A stretch of DNA of 64,000 nucleotides. It comes from Geminocystis herdmanii PCC 6308. GTDB taxonomy: Bacteria; Cyanobacteriota; Cyanobacteriia; Cyanobacteriales; Cyanobacteriaceae. Every line of letters begins with the position of its first letter. The first letter of the stretch is position 1. Both the position numbers and the translations under genes were made by a program. The stretch lies in NCBI RefSeq assembly GCF_000332235.1, contig NZ_CM001775.1, positions 4,016,272-4,080,271 of the forward strand, read 5' to 3'. Below the pieces are notes generated by a model that saw only the letters and a list, made by a program, of their open reading frames with translations, was not told where the DNA came from and did not search any database. Below, piece by piece: positions 27,360 through 37,397 of this stretch.

Positions 27360-27719
27360 ATGTCAGACATAAAAGACTTTAAAGATTTAATAATTTGGCA
27401 AAAAGGGATGATAATAGCCGAAAAATGCTTTTTCCTTACCCAAAAATTTCCCAAAGAAGAATTATATGGCATGATTCAACAAATAAGAAGAGCCTCATCA
27501 TCTATACCAGCAAATATATCAGAAGGTTATGGACGAAGATCCCCTGGTGATTATAAACGTTTTTTAAACATTGCACAAGGTTCAGTTAATGAATTACAAA
27601 CTTTTTTGATCTTAGCGACTAGAGTTCATTTATGCACGGAAAAAGAGGTAGAATTGATTTTAGAAAATTTAAAAGAAGAAACAAGAATGATTTCATCTCT
27701 TATTAATAAACTATCATAA
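27360..27719 (+). CDS. four-helix bundle protein (23S rRNA IVP-like family)
   Basis: A 119-residue all-helical protein: KDLIIWQKGM at the start, FPKEELYGMIQQIRRASSSI (~31-50), PANISEGYGR (~52-61) and a helical C-terminus. This is the family of small proteins first seen in intervening sequences of 23S rRNA genes and now known as stand-alone four-helix bundles; molecular role uncertain. The gene is framed by inverted GGCAAAA heptamer arrays at 27298 and 27727, as a mobile cassette might be. Confidence 0.88.
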   Translation: MSDIKDFKDLIIWQKGMIIAEKCFFLTQKFPKEELYGMIQQIRRASSSIPANISEGYGRRSPGDYKRFLNIAQGSVNELQTFLILATRVHLCTEKEVELILENLKEETRMISSLINKLS

Positions 27720-27726
27720 TTTATTA

Positions 27727-27755
27727 CCTTTGCCTTTTGCCTTTTGCCTTTTGCC
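27727..27755 (-). repeat. TTTTGCC heptamer array, right of four-helix-bundle gene
   Basis: Four tandem TTTTGCC units (CCTTTGCCTTTTGCCTTTTG...), inverted relative to 27298-27326. Confidence 0.7.
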
Positions 27756-27776
27756 TCACATTTACGATTAATTTAT

Positions 27777-27801
27777 CATAACTACTGTAGAAGAGCCAAT
27801 T
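27777..27801. repeat. 25-bp dispersed motif, copy 2
   Basis: CATAACTACTGTAGAAGAGC followed by CAATT; matches 6148-6172 except for two bases. It ends exactly at the stop codon of the neighbouring minus-strand gene. Confidence 0.5.
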
Positions 27802-28413
27802 TTATTTATTAATAAACAGATCAAAAATCTCACTAAAATCTTTTTTCATGAATTGTTGACGGGTTTTTTTTAACCAATTAAAACTATATAAATTAATAGC
27901 TTTAAATTGTTCTTCAGGAGAAGAATTATGGGTATAAGGTTTTAAACTTTGACTAGCTAAATTAAGACTCTTTTCTGCATATTGTAAATAGTGTTGATTT
28001 TCTACTTGAATAGAGCTTATTTTTACTAAGGCTTTATACAAATCTTTTAATCCTTCTATATCTTGTTTGATCACATCGATCGAATAAGGTACATTACCAA
28101 TATTAAACTTAATTTCTATGTCTAAATCTACCGTTCCAGCAGTTTCTAAAGTTACATCAGTAATAGGATTATTTTTATAACTATAGCGTTTTAATAATCT
28201 TTTTTTGCTAGTAGCAGAAGCTCCATCTAAATGAATTAAAGCATAATTTGTAAAACAATATTCGTCAGATTTAGACTTAATTAAAAAATAAATTTTTTCT
28301 CCATCTTCATACAAAATATAATCATCAGATTCCACCTTATGAAAATCTTTAGGTGAAATAATAGCACCAATATCACTTAAACCTAAAACATCAGAAGCAA
28401 TATTTTTAAACAT
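27802..28413 (-). CDS. PH-like domain protein (YvbH-type)
   Basis: A 203-residue soluble protein. Residues ~1-125 (starting MFKNIASDVLGLSDIGAII, with IYFLIKSKSDEYCFTNYALI and the KKRLLKRYSY turn) match the bacterial PH-like domain family in which a short curved sheet is followed by helices; the C-terminal ~75 residues are helical, as in the YvbH-type oligomerisation region. Role unknown. Single gene. Confidence 0.65.
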   Translation of the reverse strand: MFKNIASDVLGLSDIGAIISPKDFHKVESDDYILYEDGEKIYFLIKSKSDEYCFTNYALIHLDGASATSKKRLLKRYSYKNNPITDVTLETAGTVDLDIEIKFNIGNVPYSIDVIKQDIEGLKDLYKALVKISSIQVENQHYLQYAEKSLNLASQSLKPYTHNSSPEEQFKAINLYSFNWLKKTRQQFMKKDFSEIFDLFINK

Positions 28414-28625
28414 AGTTTTAACCCATTTATTTGATGATTTATGAATTATATCGTAAATTAGAATAATTTATTGCCTAGTATCTTGATAATTAATGATTTT
28501 ATAATCTATAATAATGTCATAGATGTTCGATCGAGAAACAGTGTAAAATAACTCAAAGACTAAAACTCAACTCAAAAATTTAAGTACAATAAGCATCATA
28601 CAAATTAAATATTACAGAGGATAAA

Positions 28626-28955
28626 ATGATTCAAACTATTGAAGTAAATATAGCTGATATTTTATCAAGACTAGAAACAAAAATAGATAAATTAGAAAAC
28701 AAAATAGATTACTTAACTAATGAAGTAAATGATGTCAAAATAAATGTTGCTAAACTTGATGAAAAACTTAATAGTTTAGATAATCGTTTAGAAGAAAAAA
28801 CTAATAGTTTAGAAACAAGTCTTAATGATAAATTCTCAGGATTAGATAAACGATTAGGTAATTTAGAGTTTATTTTTCGTTCCATTGCAGGGGGTATAAT
28901 TATTGCTCTAATTTTAGCGGCGGCTCGTTATCTTTTTCCTAATATGACTCTTTAA
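28626..28955 (+). CDS. small coiled-coil protein with C-terminal membrane helix
   Basis: A 109-residue protein: heptad-patterned coiled coil (~10-85, many LDxKLxxLxxxL turns) and a single C-terminal helix SIAGGIIIALILAAARYLF. The layout resembles haemolysin XhlA-like or DUF1640-like anchored coiled coils. A good RBS (AGAGGAT) precedes the ATG. It is probably a tail-anchored membrane protein facing the cytoplasm. Function unknown. Confidence 0.65.
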   Translation: MIQTIEVNIADILSRLETKIDKLENKIDYLTNEVNDVKINVAKLDEKLNSLDNRLEEKTNSLETSLNDKFSGLDKRLGNLEFIFRSIAGGIIIALILAAARYLFPNMTL

Positions 28956-29050
28956 ATTTTAAATATTAAATAGGGACAATTTACCCATTTAATTTACAAT
29001 TAGTTTAGGATTATTATATAATAAATAAAAAATTAATTATCTCTTGAAAA

Positions 29051-29401
29051 ATGCCTTTAATTAAAGTTCAAACATCAACCCCTAATCCAGAATCCCAGCA
29101 AGTGAAAAACTTATTAACAAATTTGTCTAGCAAATTAGCCAAACATTTAGGCAAACCAGAATCCTATGTAATGACAAGTTTTGAATCAAATATTTCCATG
29201 ACTTTTGGAGGAACTTTTGAGCCTGTTTGTTATGTAGAAATAAAAAGTATTGGCACAATGAGTCAAAATCAAACTAAAGCCATGAGTCAAAATTTTTGTC
29301 AAGAAATAAGTGATAGTTTAGATATAGCTAAAAACCGAATTTATATTGAATTTAGTGATGCTAAAGGTTATCTTTGGGGTTGGAATGGCTCAACTTTTTA
29401 A
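29051..29401 (+). CDS. tautomerase/MIF superfamily protein
   Basis: A 116-residue protein beginning with the catalytic Pro after Met (MPLIKVQTSTP), with the MIF-type middle MTSFESNISMTFGGTFEPVC and the C-terminal RIYIEFSDAKGYLWGWNGSTF. Proteins of this kind form trimers with phenylpyruvate or D-dopachrome tautomerase activity in test systems; the physiological substrate in cyanobacteria is unknown. Single gene. Confidence 0.9.
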   Translation: MPLIKVQTSTPNPESQQVKNLLTNLSSKLAKHLGKPESYVMTSFESNISMTFGGTFEPVCYVEIKSIGTMSQNQTKAMSQNFCQEISDSLDIAKNRIYIEFSDAKGYLWGWNGSTF

Positions 29402-29423
29402 ATACGTTAAAAGTTAATCAAAT

Positions 29424-29484
29424 AAGTTTGTAGTGATGGCTTTAGCCATTAATTAATAAGCCTTAAAAGGTTTACTACGAACTT
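29424..29484. repeat. 61-bp element with GTTYGTAGT inverted ends
   Basis: Starts AAGTTTGTAGT and ends ACTACGAACTT (11-bp inverted ends, one mismatch), with an internal TGGCTTTAGCCA hairpin. The outer ends are the same words found at the ends of the GGGTTAAAACCC motifs, so these belong to one dispersed family. Confidence 0.6.
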
Positions 29485-29608
29485 ACATATTCACATAATT
29501 AATAGTGTTATTGGACAATTTATTGATCCCGAAAACAACTATCATATTGATTAATATTATCATTTTCGATCATAATAAAAACATAAGTCCTAGTAAAATG
29601 TTGTCACA

Positions 29609-32230
29609 ATGAGCGAGATTGTCACCCAAAAAGCCACGAGAAACGCCCCCCATGAGGATTATCGTCTAATCAAACGAGAAGATTTAACACCCATGTATCA
29701 TCACTATGTGGATGTGAAAGAGCAATATCCCAACTCCCTTTTACTCTACAGGGTGGGTGACTTTTTCGAGTGCTTTTTTCAGGATGCTGTCACCATTTCT
29801 CAAGAGTTAGAGTTAGTTATCACCAGCAAGGAAGCAGGGCAAAATGTCGGTAGGATTGCCATGACTGGTGTACCCCATCACGCACTCGATCGATATGCGC
29901 GACAATTAGTAGAAAAGGGTTATGCTGTGGTAATCTGTGATCAAGTGGAGGATGCAGCAACGGCGGCAGCAGAGAAAAGAATTGTCAAACGAGGGATTAC
30001 AAAGTTATTAACTCCCGGCACGATTACGGAAGATGAGATGTTACCTTCCAAGCAAAATAACTTCTTGGCGGCGGTGGTAGTAGCGAAGGATTACTGGGGT
30101 TTAGCCTATGCAGACATCTCCACAGGGGAATTTTTTACTACCCAAAATCAGGATTTAAACGCTTTATCCACTGAATTATTGCGTTTACAACCAGCAGAAG
30201 TATTATTTCCTGTTAATGCTCCCGATATTAATAGTTTACTGCGTCCGGGTCAAAAATCTGACAGTTTACCTGAGTTTCTTCCTGATTGCTTTTGTTATTC
30301 ATTACGATCGCAAAAAGCCTTCGACATCCACGAAGCCAAGCCCAGATTATTGGTAGAATTTAAGCTAAAATCCTTAGAGGGTGTAGGTTGTGAGCATTTA
30401 CCTTTTGCCATTAGGGCGGCGGGAGGTTTATTAGAGTATGTGCAGGATACCCAGAAAGCGAATCAAGTACCATTGCAACTAATTCGCACTTATAATATTA
30501 GCGATTATTTAGTTTTGGATAGCACCACACGGCGAAATCTCGAAATCACCACCACAGTGCGAGATAACACCTTTCACGGCTCTTTATTGTGGGCTTTGGA
30601 TAGAACTTGTACTGCGATGGGAGCAAGGGCTTTGAGACGATGGTTATTGCAACCTTTACTCAATAAACAAGGTATTATTGCTCGTCAAGATACGATCGCA
30701 GAATTGATGGAAAATCTACCTTTACGGGAAGAAATTCGACAATTATTTAAGAGTATCTACGATTTAGAGCGCATAACGGGGAGAGTGGGCGCAGGTACAG
30801 CAAATCCGAAGGAGTTACTCAATTTAGGGGATTCTTTGGGCAAATTAAACTATTTAGCGGAGTTGGCAAAGGAAGGCAAATCACCCTATTTTCAAGCATT
30901 GCAAAATGTGCCTCCTGAGTTGGAGGAATTGGGTAAGAAAGTGTTAGATACTATTGTGGAGTTTCCTCCCCAACACGTCAAGGAAGGAGGAATTATTCGA
31001 GATGGTGTCAATCAGCAGTTAGATGATATGCGCAAACTGATTGATGGTGATAGGGAGTGGTTGGCAAATCTGGAGGTAACGGAAAGGCAACGCACGGGGA
31101 TTACTAATTTGAAGGTGGGTTACAATAAAACCTTCGGTTATTATATCAGTATGCCTCGATCGAAAGCAGAATTTGCACCCGAAAATTATCAAAGAAAACA
31201 AACATTATTAAACGAAGAAAGATACATTACTGCTGAGTTAAAAGAAAAGGAAAATCGCATTTTAAATGCTAAAGATGACTTAGCAAAATTCGAGTATGAA
31301 ATATTTGTCAATTTACGCTGTTTAGTAGCAGAAAAAACGGAAGAAATTAGGAAAGTAGCTCGTGCAATAGCCGCTATGGATGTTTTGTCTGGATTAGCAG
31401 AACTATCTGTCTATCAAGATTATAACCGTCCTGAGATTACTAACGATCGAGTTATTAACATCAAAAATGGAAGGCATCCCGTAGTAGAAAAACTCTTAGG
31501 TTTTGGAATGTTTGTTCCCAACTCCACTAATTTAGGTGCAGAAAAAATGCCCGATTTAATCATATTAACAGGACCTAACGCCAGTGGCAAAAGTTGTTAT
31601 TTGCGTCAAGTAGGATTGATTCAATTAATGGCACAAATAGGGAGTTTTATTCCTGCACAAAGCGCTAAATTATCTATCTGCGATCGAATATTTACCCGTG
31701 TGGGAGCAGTGGATGACATCGGTACAGGGCAATCGACATTTATGGTAGAAATGAACGAAACAGCTAACATCTTAAACCATGCGACGGATCGATCGTTAGT
31801 ATTACTTGATGAGATAGGAAGGGGTACAGCAACTTTTGACGGTTTATCTATAGCTTGGGCAGTTGCCGAATACTTGTCGATCGAGATACAATGTCGTACA
31901 ATTTTCGCTACCCATTACCACGAATTAAACGAATTAGCCTCCATTCTCGACAACGTTGCTAACTATCAAGTTACGGTAAAAGAATTAGAGAATGACATCA
32001 TCTTTTTGCACGAAGTAAAAGCAGGAGGTGCGGATAAATCCTACGGCATCGAAGCTGGAAGATTAGCAGGTTTACCAAAAGTAGTAATTAGTCGAGCTAA
32101 ACAAGTGATGAATCAAATTGAAAAACATAGTAAAATTGCTATTGGATTGAGGAAAAATATCAAAAAATTAACCCCTTCTAAACAAGAAAATACTGAGGAA
32201 ATCATGAGCCAATTAGACATATTTGAATAG
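29609..32230 (+). CDS. mutS: DNA mismatch repair protein MutS
   Basis: An 873-residue MutS. The mismatch-binding N-terminus has [11 protein letters not shown] (~49-59, equivalent of the F-x-E motif); the ATPase has Walker [11 protein letters not shown] (~653-662) and [12 protein letters not shown] (~737-748), then the FATHYHEL helix. Complete length for the family. The last ~57 codons and 60 bp of downstream DNA are duplicated at 33387-33617, beyond the next gene. The tail ends with a SQLDIFE-type motif. Confidence 0.97.
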   Translation: MSEIVTQKATRNAPHEDYRLIKREDLTPMYHHYVDVKEQYPNSLLLYRVGDFFECFFQDAVTISQELELVITSKEAGQNVGRIAMTGVPHHALDRYARQLVEKGYAVVICDQVEDAATAAAEKRIVKRGITKLLTPGTITEDEMLPSKQNNFLAAVVVAKDYWGLAYADISTGEFFTTQNQDLNALSTELLRLQPAEVLFPVNAPDINSLLRPGQKSDSLPEFLPDCFCYSLRSQKAFDIHEAKPRLLVEFKLKSLEGVGCEHLPFAIRAAGGLLEYVQDTQKANQVPLQLIRTYNISDYLVLDSTTRRNLEITTTVRDNTFHGSLLWALDRTCTAMGARALRRWLLQPLLNKQGIIARQDTIAELMENLPLREEIRQLFKSIYDLERITGRVGAGTANPKELLNLGDSLGKLNYLAELAKEGKSPYFQALQNVPPELEELGKKVLDTIVEFPPQHVKEGGIIRDGVNQQLDDMRKLIDGDREWLANLEVTERQRTGITNLKVGYNKTFGYYISMPRSKAEFAPENYQRKQTLLNEERYITAELKEKENRILNAKDDLAKFEYEIFVNLRCLVAEKTEEIRKVARAIAAMDVLSGLAELSVYQDYNRPEITNDRVINIKNGRHPVVEKLLGFGMFVPNSTNLGAEKMPDLIILTGPNASGKSCYLRQVGLIQLMAQIGSFIPAQSAKLSICDRIFTRVGAVDDIGTGQSTFMVEMNETANILNHATDRSLVLLDEIGRGTATFDGLSIAWAVAEYLSIEIQCRTIFATHYHELNELASILDNVANYQVTVKELENDIIFLHEVKAGGADKSYGIEAGRLAGLPKVVISRAKQVMNQIEKHSKIAIGLRKNIKKLTPSKQENTEEIMSQLDIFE

Positions 32231-32290
32231 TTCGTAGTTTGCTCTTTAGAGCAATAAAAATTATAGGCTATTCATCTATATTTTAGTATA
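32060..32290 (+). repeat. mutS 3' end: source copy of 231-bp direct repeat
   Basis: The last 57 codons of mutS plus ~60 bp downstream recur at 33387-33617 with a constant offset of 1327 bp and only about four mismatches that I count, all in the last quarter. Confidence 0.95.
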
Positions 32291-32330
32291 ATAACTATAG
32301 TTCCATTTATAATTATCACTCTTTAATAAT

Positions 32331-33365
32331 ATGAACTCGAATGAATCAAATCAACTCGAAGGAAAAGAACCTTGGTTAGCGGTTAATCTATCGTTAATAT
32401 TTCCCGGTATAGGTCATTTTTATGCGGGTTATCCCTTTAGAGGATTATTTTTTATGACTTTAACTATAGTTTTTTTATGTTATATTTTTTTATGGTTTCT
32501 TGATTCTCATAGCAGTTTAATCAAACTTATTTATTTTTTTGTAGCTATTATAATATCGATTATTGTTAGTTCTATTGATGCTTATAAATTAACTGTTAAA
32601 AATAATACTTTAAAATTTGAAAGACTAAGAAAAGAAGAAAAAGATCCTTGGTTAGCAGTATTTTTATCTAAAATAAATTTAGGTTTTGGATTTATTTATG
32701 CAGGAAAAATATCTATTGGATTAACTTTACTTGTAATCACATTTATTCCCAATGCAGAATTATCATTATTTTTTTTATCCCCTTTGATACTTTATTATTT
32801 ATATACTGTAACCAATAATACTAAAAAGAAAATATACTCTGCAATTATTTTAATTTGTATTTCAAGTATTGTCAGTCCATTTCTTACTCTTATGTCTAGT
32901 TTTTCTTTAAGAACTTTTATTGCAGAATTTCGTTATATTCCTGCATCTTCAATGGAATCAACTTTACAAATAAATGATAGATTAGTTGTTAATAAATTAA
33001 TTTATCATTTAGATAATCCTCAAAGGGGAGATATTATTGTTTTTGAGGCAACAGATAACTTGAAAAAAGAAGGATATGAAGATGATTTTATAAAGAGAAT
33101 TATTGGATTGCCCAATGAAAAAGTAGAGGTAAAAAATAATCAAGTTTATATAAATGATCAACCCTTAGAAGAAAATTATATCAAAGAAAAACCTGATTAT
33201 AATTTTGGTGCTGTAATCGTACCATCTGATAGTTATTTTGTTTTAGGAGATAATCGAAATAATAGTTATGATAGTCATTATTGGGGTTTTGTTCCAACAG
33301 AAAATATTATTGGGAAAGCTACTAAAATATTGTATCCTTTTGAACGTAGTGGAAAAATAGAATGA
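32331..33365 (+). CDS. lepB: signal peptidase I with N-terminal membrane extension
   Basis: A 344-residue protein. The first ~175 residues are membrane segments built from two similar halves (PWLAVNLSLIFPGIGHFYAG and PWLAVFLSKINLGFGFIYAG). A type I signal peptidase follows: nucleophile Ser in PASSMEST (~205), NKLIYH, GDIIVFE, the general-base Lys in FIKRIIGLPNE (~252), and GDNRNNSYDSHYWG (~305-318). It cleaves signal peptides at the membrane outer face. The gene is very AT-rich, contains no CGATCG site that I can find, and lies between two direct copies of the mutS 3' end, so it may have arrived by a duplication or insertion event. Confidence 0.88.
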   Translation: MNSNESNQLEGKEPWLAVNLSLIFPGIGHFYAGYPFRGLFFMTLTIVFLCYIFLWFLDSHSSLIKLIYFFVAIIISIIVSSIDAYKLTVKNNTLKFERLRKEEKDPWLAVFLSKINLGFGFIYAGKISIGLTLLVITFIPNAELSLFFLSPLILYYLYTVTNNTKKKIYSAIILICISSIVSPFLTLMSSFSLRTFIAEFRYIPASSMESTLQINDRLVVNKLIYHLDNPQRGDIIVFEATDNLKKEGYEDDFIKRIIGLPNEKVEVKNNQVYINDQPLEENYIKEKPDYNFGAVIVPSDSYFVLGDNRNNSYDSHYWGFVPTENIIGKATKILYPFERSGKIE

Positions 33366-33386
33366 ATAAAGATATATTTCCCATGG

Positions 33387-33617
33387 AGATTAGCAGGTTT
33401 ACCAAAAGTAGTAATTAGTCGAGCTAAACAAGTGATGAATCAAATTGAAAAACATAGTAAAATTGCTATTGGATTGAGGAAAAATATCAAAAAATTAACC
33501 CCTTCTAAACAAGAAAATACTGAGGAAATCATGAGCCAATTAGACATACTTGAATAGTTCATAGTTTGCCCTTTAGAGCAATAAAAATTATAGGCTATTC
33601 ATCTATATTTTGGTATA
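33387..33617 (+). pseudogene. duplicated mutS 3' fragment
   Basis: Nearly identical copy of 32060-32290: codes the last ~57 residues of MutS in frame up to the same TAG, without any 5' part or start. It directly follows the signal peptidase gene. Because it is so similar to the source, the duplication is recent or kept similar by recombination. Confidence 0.93.
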
Positions 33618-33654
33618 GTCTTTAGAAAATCATGAAAAATTAGTACTAATCATA

Positions 33655-34992
33655 TCATTTCCATAATTTTGCTTTCGGGGTGTTACTATACCATCTAAAT
33701 AATACTTTACCTAATAATTTGGGATCGTGGCGTACATAATTACTATCTTGGTTTTCACTCATGATGTTTGCCTGTACAATTCTTCTACCCTGTTTGACAA
33801 CTTCCTCTCGATCGAGATACACTGGATGACAACGTTTAGATGCGTAATATTTTAACACTTCTTGGGAAGGCGATCGACCTTGAACTAATACCGCATCAAA
33901 TATTTTACCACCACAGGCTTGATCGATCGCTCGAATATGATCACTCACGGTGTAACCATCGGTTTCGCCTTTTTGGGTCATAATATTACAAACATAAATT
34001 TTTGGTGCGGAACTCTTAGCAATCGCTTCTCTAATTTCTGGCACGAGTAAATTAGGGATAATGCTAGTATATAGGCTACCAGGTCCCATAATAATATATT
34101 GAGCTTCCTTAATGGCTTTAATTACCGCTAAAGTTGCTGGAGGATTAGGGGGGTTACAGCCCATTTCTACGATTTTTCCCCCAACTTCAGGAATATTCGA
34201 CTCTCCCTCCACAATTCTACCATCCTCAAATTTTGCCCATAAAGTTACATCACTTAAAGTTGCAGGTAACACTCGCCCCCGAACCGCTAATACTTTTGAA
34301 CTAGCCTCGATCGCCCCCTCCAAATCTCCAGTAATATCCGTCATAGCCGTTAAAAACAGATTACCAAAACTATGACCATTTAACCCCTCTCCTGCCGTAA
34401 AACGATATTGAAACAACTCCGTCAACAACTTTTCTTCATCCGCCAACGCCGAAATGCAGTTGCGAATATCCCCCGGCGGTAACATTCCCATTTCCCTACG
34501 CAATCTTCCCGAAGAACCACCATCATCTGCTACGGTGACAATAGCGGTAATATTAGCACTATAATCCTTAATTCCCCTCAATAACGTTGATAATCCTGTA
34601 CCACCACCAATGGCAACTACTTTTGTACCTCGATTCAAACGGCGATAATTCCACAAAACCTCAATTAATTCTTCTTCACTATTAGGCTTTAAAACTTCCG
34701 TAATCGAGCCTAAAGTGCGAGTTTGTCCCCAGTATAATAAAAATAAACCAATAATTAACACCAAAGGACCAGAAAGATAACTAGGAATATTATTGGTAAT
34801 CTTATTCAAAAGAGCTATGATGAAGTCTAAAAACCGATAGATAGGAGTTAATTTTGTCCAAATTGCTATACCTAAAACTGTCAGCAAAATGCCAATCACG
34901 CTAGTTAGTAGCCAACGTTTGACGAGGATACCGGGAGATAGCCACTTATACAGATGATTGACTTTTTTACGACCGTTACGATTATTAACCAT
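33655..34992 (-). CDS. YvcK/CofD-like family protein with N-terminal membrane helices
   Basis: A 445-residue protein. Two N-terminal hydrophobic segments ([19 protein letters not shown] and [17 protein letters not shown]), then the YvcK core: [16 protein letters not shown] (~125-140), [15 protein letters not shown] (~155-169), [14 protein letters not shown] (~174-187), [11 protein letters not shown] and [15 protein letters not shown]. Members bind nucleotide sugars or resemble the CofD transferase; Bacillus YvcK affects gluconeogenic growth and cell shape. The membrane anchor is typical of cyanobacterial versions. Confidence 0.9.
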   Translation of the reverse strand: MVNNRNGRKKVNHLYKWLSPGILVKRWLLTSVIGILLTVLGIAIWTKLTPIYRFLDFIIALLNKITNNIPSYLSGPLVLIIGLFLLYWGQTRTLGSITEVLKPNSEEELIEVLWNYRRLNRGTKVVAIGGGTGLSTLLRGIKDYSANITAIVTVADDGGSSGRLRREMGMLPPGDIRNCISALADEEKLLTELFQYRFTAGEGLNGHSFGNLFLTAMTDITGDLEGAIEASSKVLAVRGRVLPATLSDVTLWAKFEDGRIVEGESNIPEVGGKIVEMGCNPPNPPATLAVIKAIKEAQYIIMGPGSLYTSIIPNLLVPEIREAIAKSSAPKIYVCNIMTQKGETDGYTVSDHIRAIDQACGGKIFDAVLVQGRSPSQEVLKYYASKRCHPVYLDREEVVKQGRRIVQANIMSENQDSNYVRHDPKLLGKVLFRWYSNTPKAKLWK

Positions 34993-35097
34993 AGGAAAAC
35001 TATAACAACTAATTGCTATAGATTATAGTGGATATAGCTTGTTTTCGCTTATCTTCCAAATATTCCTTGTGTTTTCCTTCAGATTTGAGTATTTTTT

Positions 35098-35125
35098 CAC
35101 GCAAAGACGCAAAGGCGCAAAGGTG
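35098..35125. repeat. ACGCAAAG-type tandem octamer/nonamer array
   Basis: CACGCAAAGACGCAAAGGCG followed by CAAAGGTG: three tandem GACGCAAAG-like units, a short dispersed repeat known from several bacterial groups. Confidence 0.6.
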
Positions 35126-35181
35126 TTTTCTCCATAACTTTCATTTCTACATAAGACTATGAGACAACCCCTAAATAGGTA

Positions 35182-35754
35182 CTATATTTTTAACCAATCA
35201 AACATTTGTTTAACGGATAATTGCCAATGGGGAATAGAATCTAAGGCAGGTAAAATTTCTTCTCCTGATTTAATGTCAGGTAATTGATTGGGATAAAAAA
35301 TCATCACAGATTCATCGACACTATCAATTAACCAACCTAATTTTGTACCTTGTTTTAAGCAAAAAATAATTTTATTTATGACTTGATTTGCTGATTGTTC
35401 AAGAGATAAAATTTCTATAACCCAATCTGGATAAATCATAAATTTATTAGCAATTTTTCCTGTGTCTGTTTTAGGCAAATTTTGCCATTCAAAAACGCTA
35501 ATATCTGGCACAATGGATTTACCGCCAAAAGTACATCTCAATTCAGGTAATGCGTAAACTAATTTAGCTGATTTTCCTAATTGATTAATAAAGGAGGCTA
35601 ATTCAATTTGAATGGTAGAATGTTCGCCTTGGGGCATTGCTTTTTCTCTAATTTCTCCATAGTTTAAATATTCACCATAGGGTTTAGTTTCGGGAAGTAA
35701 TAAAAATTCTTCTAAACTTATTTTTTGTTTGATTTGACTAACAATAGCAACCAT
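35182..35754 (-). CDS. Uma2 family (DUF820) putative endonuclease
   Basis: A 190-residue protein from the ATG at 35754; in-frame codons continue upstream to 35856 but the family begins near MVAIVSQIKQKISLEEFLLL. PD-(D/E)xK-like core: the conserved 'PDISVFEW' strand (~88-95) and 'PDWVIEILS' (~109-117), then an acidic-x-Gln position. These proteins are very abundant in cyanobacteria; nuclease activity is predicted, biological role unknown. Confidence 0.88.
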   Translation of the reverse strand: MVAIVSQIKQKISLEEFLLLPETKPYGEYLNYGEIREKAMPQGEHSTIQIELASFINQLGKSAKLVYALPELRCTFGGKSIVPDISVFEWQNLPKTDTGKIANKFMIYPDWVIEILSLEQSANQVINKIIFCLKQGTKLGWLIDSVDESVMIFYPNQLPDIKSGEEILPALDSIPHWQLSVKQMFDWLKI

Positions 35755-35934
35755 AAGAATTATCAGTTGTAAATGATTAAATAATTGCTTAATTTTTTCT
35801 TTAAAAAATATTTTTTGTGGGATTTTATTATTAATCGTTTTGCAATAAATTGACAAACCTAACAGCTTAAATCTGCTAAAGCGATTATTGTTTTGTTGTA
35901 CAAATTATCTTTACTTCTTACTTTTTTCTCCTAT

Positions 35935-37053
35935 TTAGTAATTAATCTTTTCCAATTTATCCAATAGGTTATCATTTTCTGGAGTAGTTCCGATCGAGAT
36001 TCTTAAACCTCCTCCCGTATGACGAATAATCACTTTTTCCTGTTTTAATTGTGCCATAATTCTCTGATGATTTTCATTAGTAGGATTTTGGGCTAATCGC
36101 AAATAAATAAAATTGACATCACTGCGCCATACTTTAAAAAGAGGATGATTAACTAATGCTTGATAAACTCTCTCTTTTTCCTTCATCACATCTTTAACCG
36201 CAGGTAAAATTAAATCTCTGTGTTGTAAGGCAAATTCGGCGGCAAGTTGCGAAAATGTGGGTAAATTGTAAGGAAGACGGATTTTTTCTAATACTTTAAT
36301 TATATCGACCTGAGCGATGGCATATCCTACTCGATGCGCCGCTAAACGAAAAGCCTTAGAAAAGGTGCGTAATATTAACCAGTTGGGATGTTGGGGTAAC
36401 TCTGATACTAAAGTTTGTTGACTAAATTCATAATATGCCTCGTCAATTACCACTAAAATATCTGGGGGTAAATCTCTTAACCACTGAATTTCATCATCAG
36501 TTAAACAGTTTGCTGTGGGGGAGTTGGGATGCACCACAAAAACGACTTTTATCGGGGGTTTATTTATTTCAGAAATTAGCTTATTTGCTGTGTCTAAATC
36601 CCAAGAAAAATCTCCTTCATTTCTCTTAATTGTATGGGTAATTATTCCTAAACTTTTAGCTAAAATTTCATACATGGAAAAGGTAGGATTTGCTACTAAA
36701 ATTGAGCCTTGATTATTTAAACAAGTCGCCATTAAAATCGATCGAATTAACTCATCTGAGCCATTACCTACAGAAATATTATTAATATTAAATTGCTCTA
36801 AATTAGCCTCATTAATATACTCAGTAATTAAGGTTTTTAACTTAACATGACTACCATCAGGATAACGATTTGTTTCGATTTCCTGCTCATAAATTAACCC
36901 TAATTTTGCTTTTAATTCTGATGGTAAATTATAAGGACTTTCGTTAGCATCTAATCTTGTTAATTGTTGCTGATTTTCACTAATGGGAGTGGGTATATAA
37001 GCGGATAAATTTAATAAGTCTTCTCTGATAAATGGTAAGTTCGATCGAGTCAT
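35935..37053 (-). CDS. hisC: histidinol-phosphate aminotransferase
   Basis: A 372-residue PLP-dependent aminotransferase of fold type I. LDANESPYNLP (~34-44), GNGSDELIRSIL (~92-103), the aromatic FVVHPNSPTAN block (~170), DEAYYEF (~204-210) and the PLP Lys in LRTFSKAFRLAAHRVG (~233, KAFRLAA). It converts imidazole-acetol phosphate and glutamate to histidinol phosphate in histidine synthesis; some HisC proteins also transaminate aromatic amino acids. No other his gene is nearby, as is usual in cyanobacteria. Confidence 0.93.
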   Translation of the reverse strand: MTRSNLPFIREDLLNLSAYIPTPISENQQQLTRLDANESPYNLPSELKAKLGLIYEQEIETNRYPDGSHVKLKTLITEYINEANLEQFNINNISVGNGSDELIRSILMATCLNNQGSILVANPTFSMYEILAKSLGIITHTIKRNEGDFSWDLDTANKLISEINKPPIKVVFVVHPNSPTANCLTDDEIQWLRDLPPDILVVIDEAYYEFSQQTLVSELPQHPNWLILRTFSKAFRLAAHRVGYAIAQVDIIKVLEKIRLPYNLPTFSQLAAEFALQHRDLILPAVKDVMKEKERVYQALVNHPLFKVWRSDVNFIYLRLAQNPTNENHQRIMAQLKQEKVIIRHTGGGLRISIGTTPENDNLLDKLEKINY

Positions 37054-37397
37054 ATTTTTAATAAGTTATATAAATATAGCAATCCTATTTAATTCTTTCT
37101 AAATAAAAGCTGATTAATAGTTTTCATTCTTTGTTAATTATAACTACTGTAGAAATACAAAATAAATAATGATCAACAATATGAATATAATAACAGAATT
37201 GACACTCCTCGATACAGAAAAAGGGGCAGACTTCAGAGACAGGATAGATTGATTAGACATCTGGGAAAAATTGGTAAAAGAAGGGTTAAATATTTATTAT
37301 TCAACCCCTATAACAAAACAAATAAAACATTCCTGTATTTATTTTTAAAACTAACCTTAATACTATCTTTTTTTATAAGTATTTCTCTTACTATAAA
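37054..37397. other. intergenic stretch, no gene seen
   Basis: 344 bp with an AAGAAGGGTTAAAT fragment near 37278 and the ATAACTACTGTAGAA word at 37139. No reading frame on either strand is convincing. Confidence 0.45.

Noticed and set aside
27298-27755. Possible CRISPR-like repeats
   Set aside because: The units are contiguous heptamers without spacers; no array of repeats and unique spacers and no cas gene is present anywhere in the window.
32229-32260. Hairpin TTGCTCTTTAGAGCAA as a mutS terminator
   Set aside because: Short stem without a following T-run; better explained as a dispersed repeat, and its duplicate at 33570 has an uncompensated mismatch.
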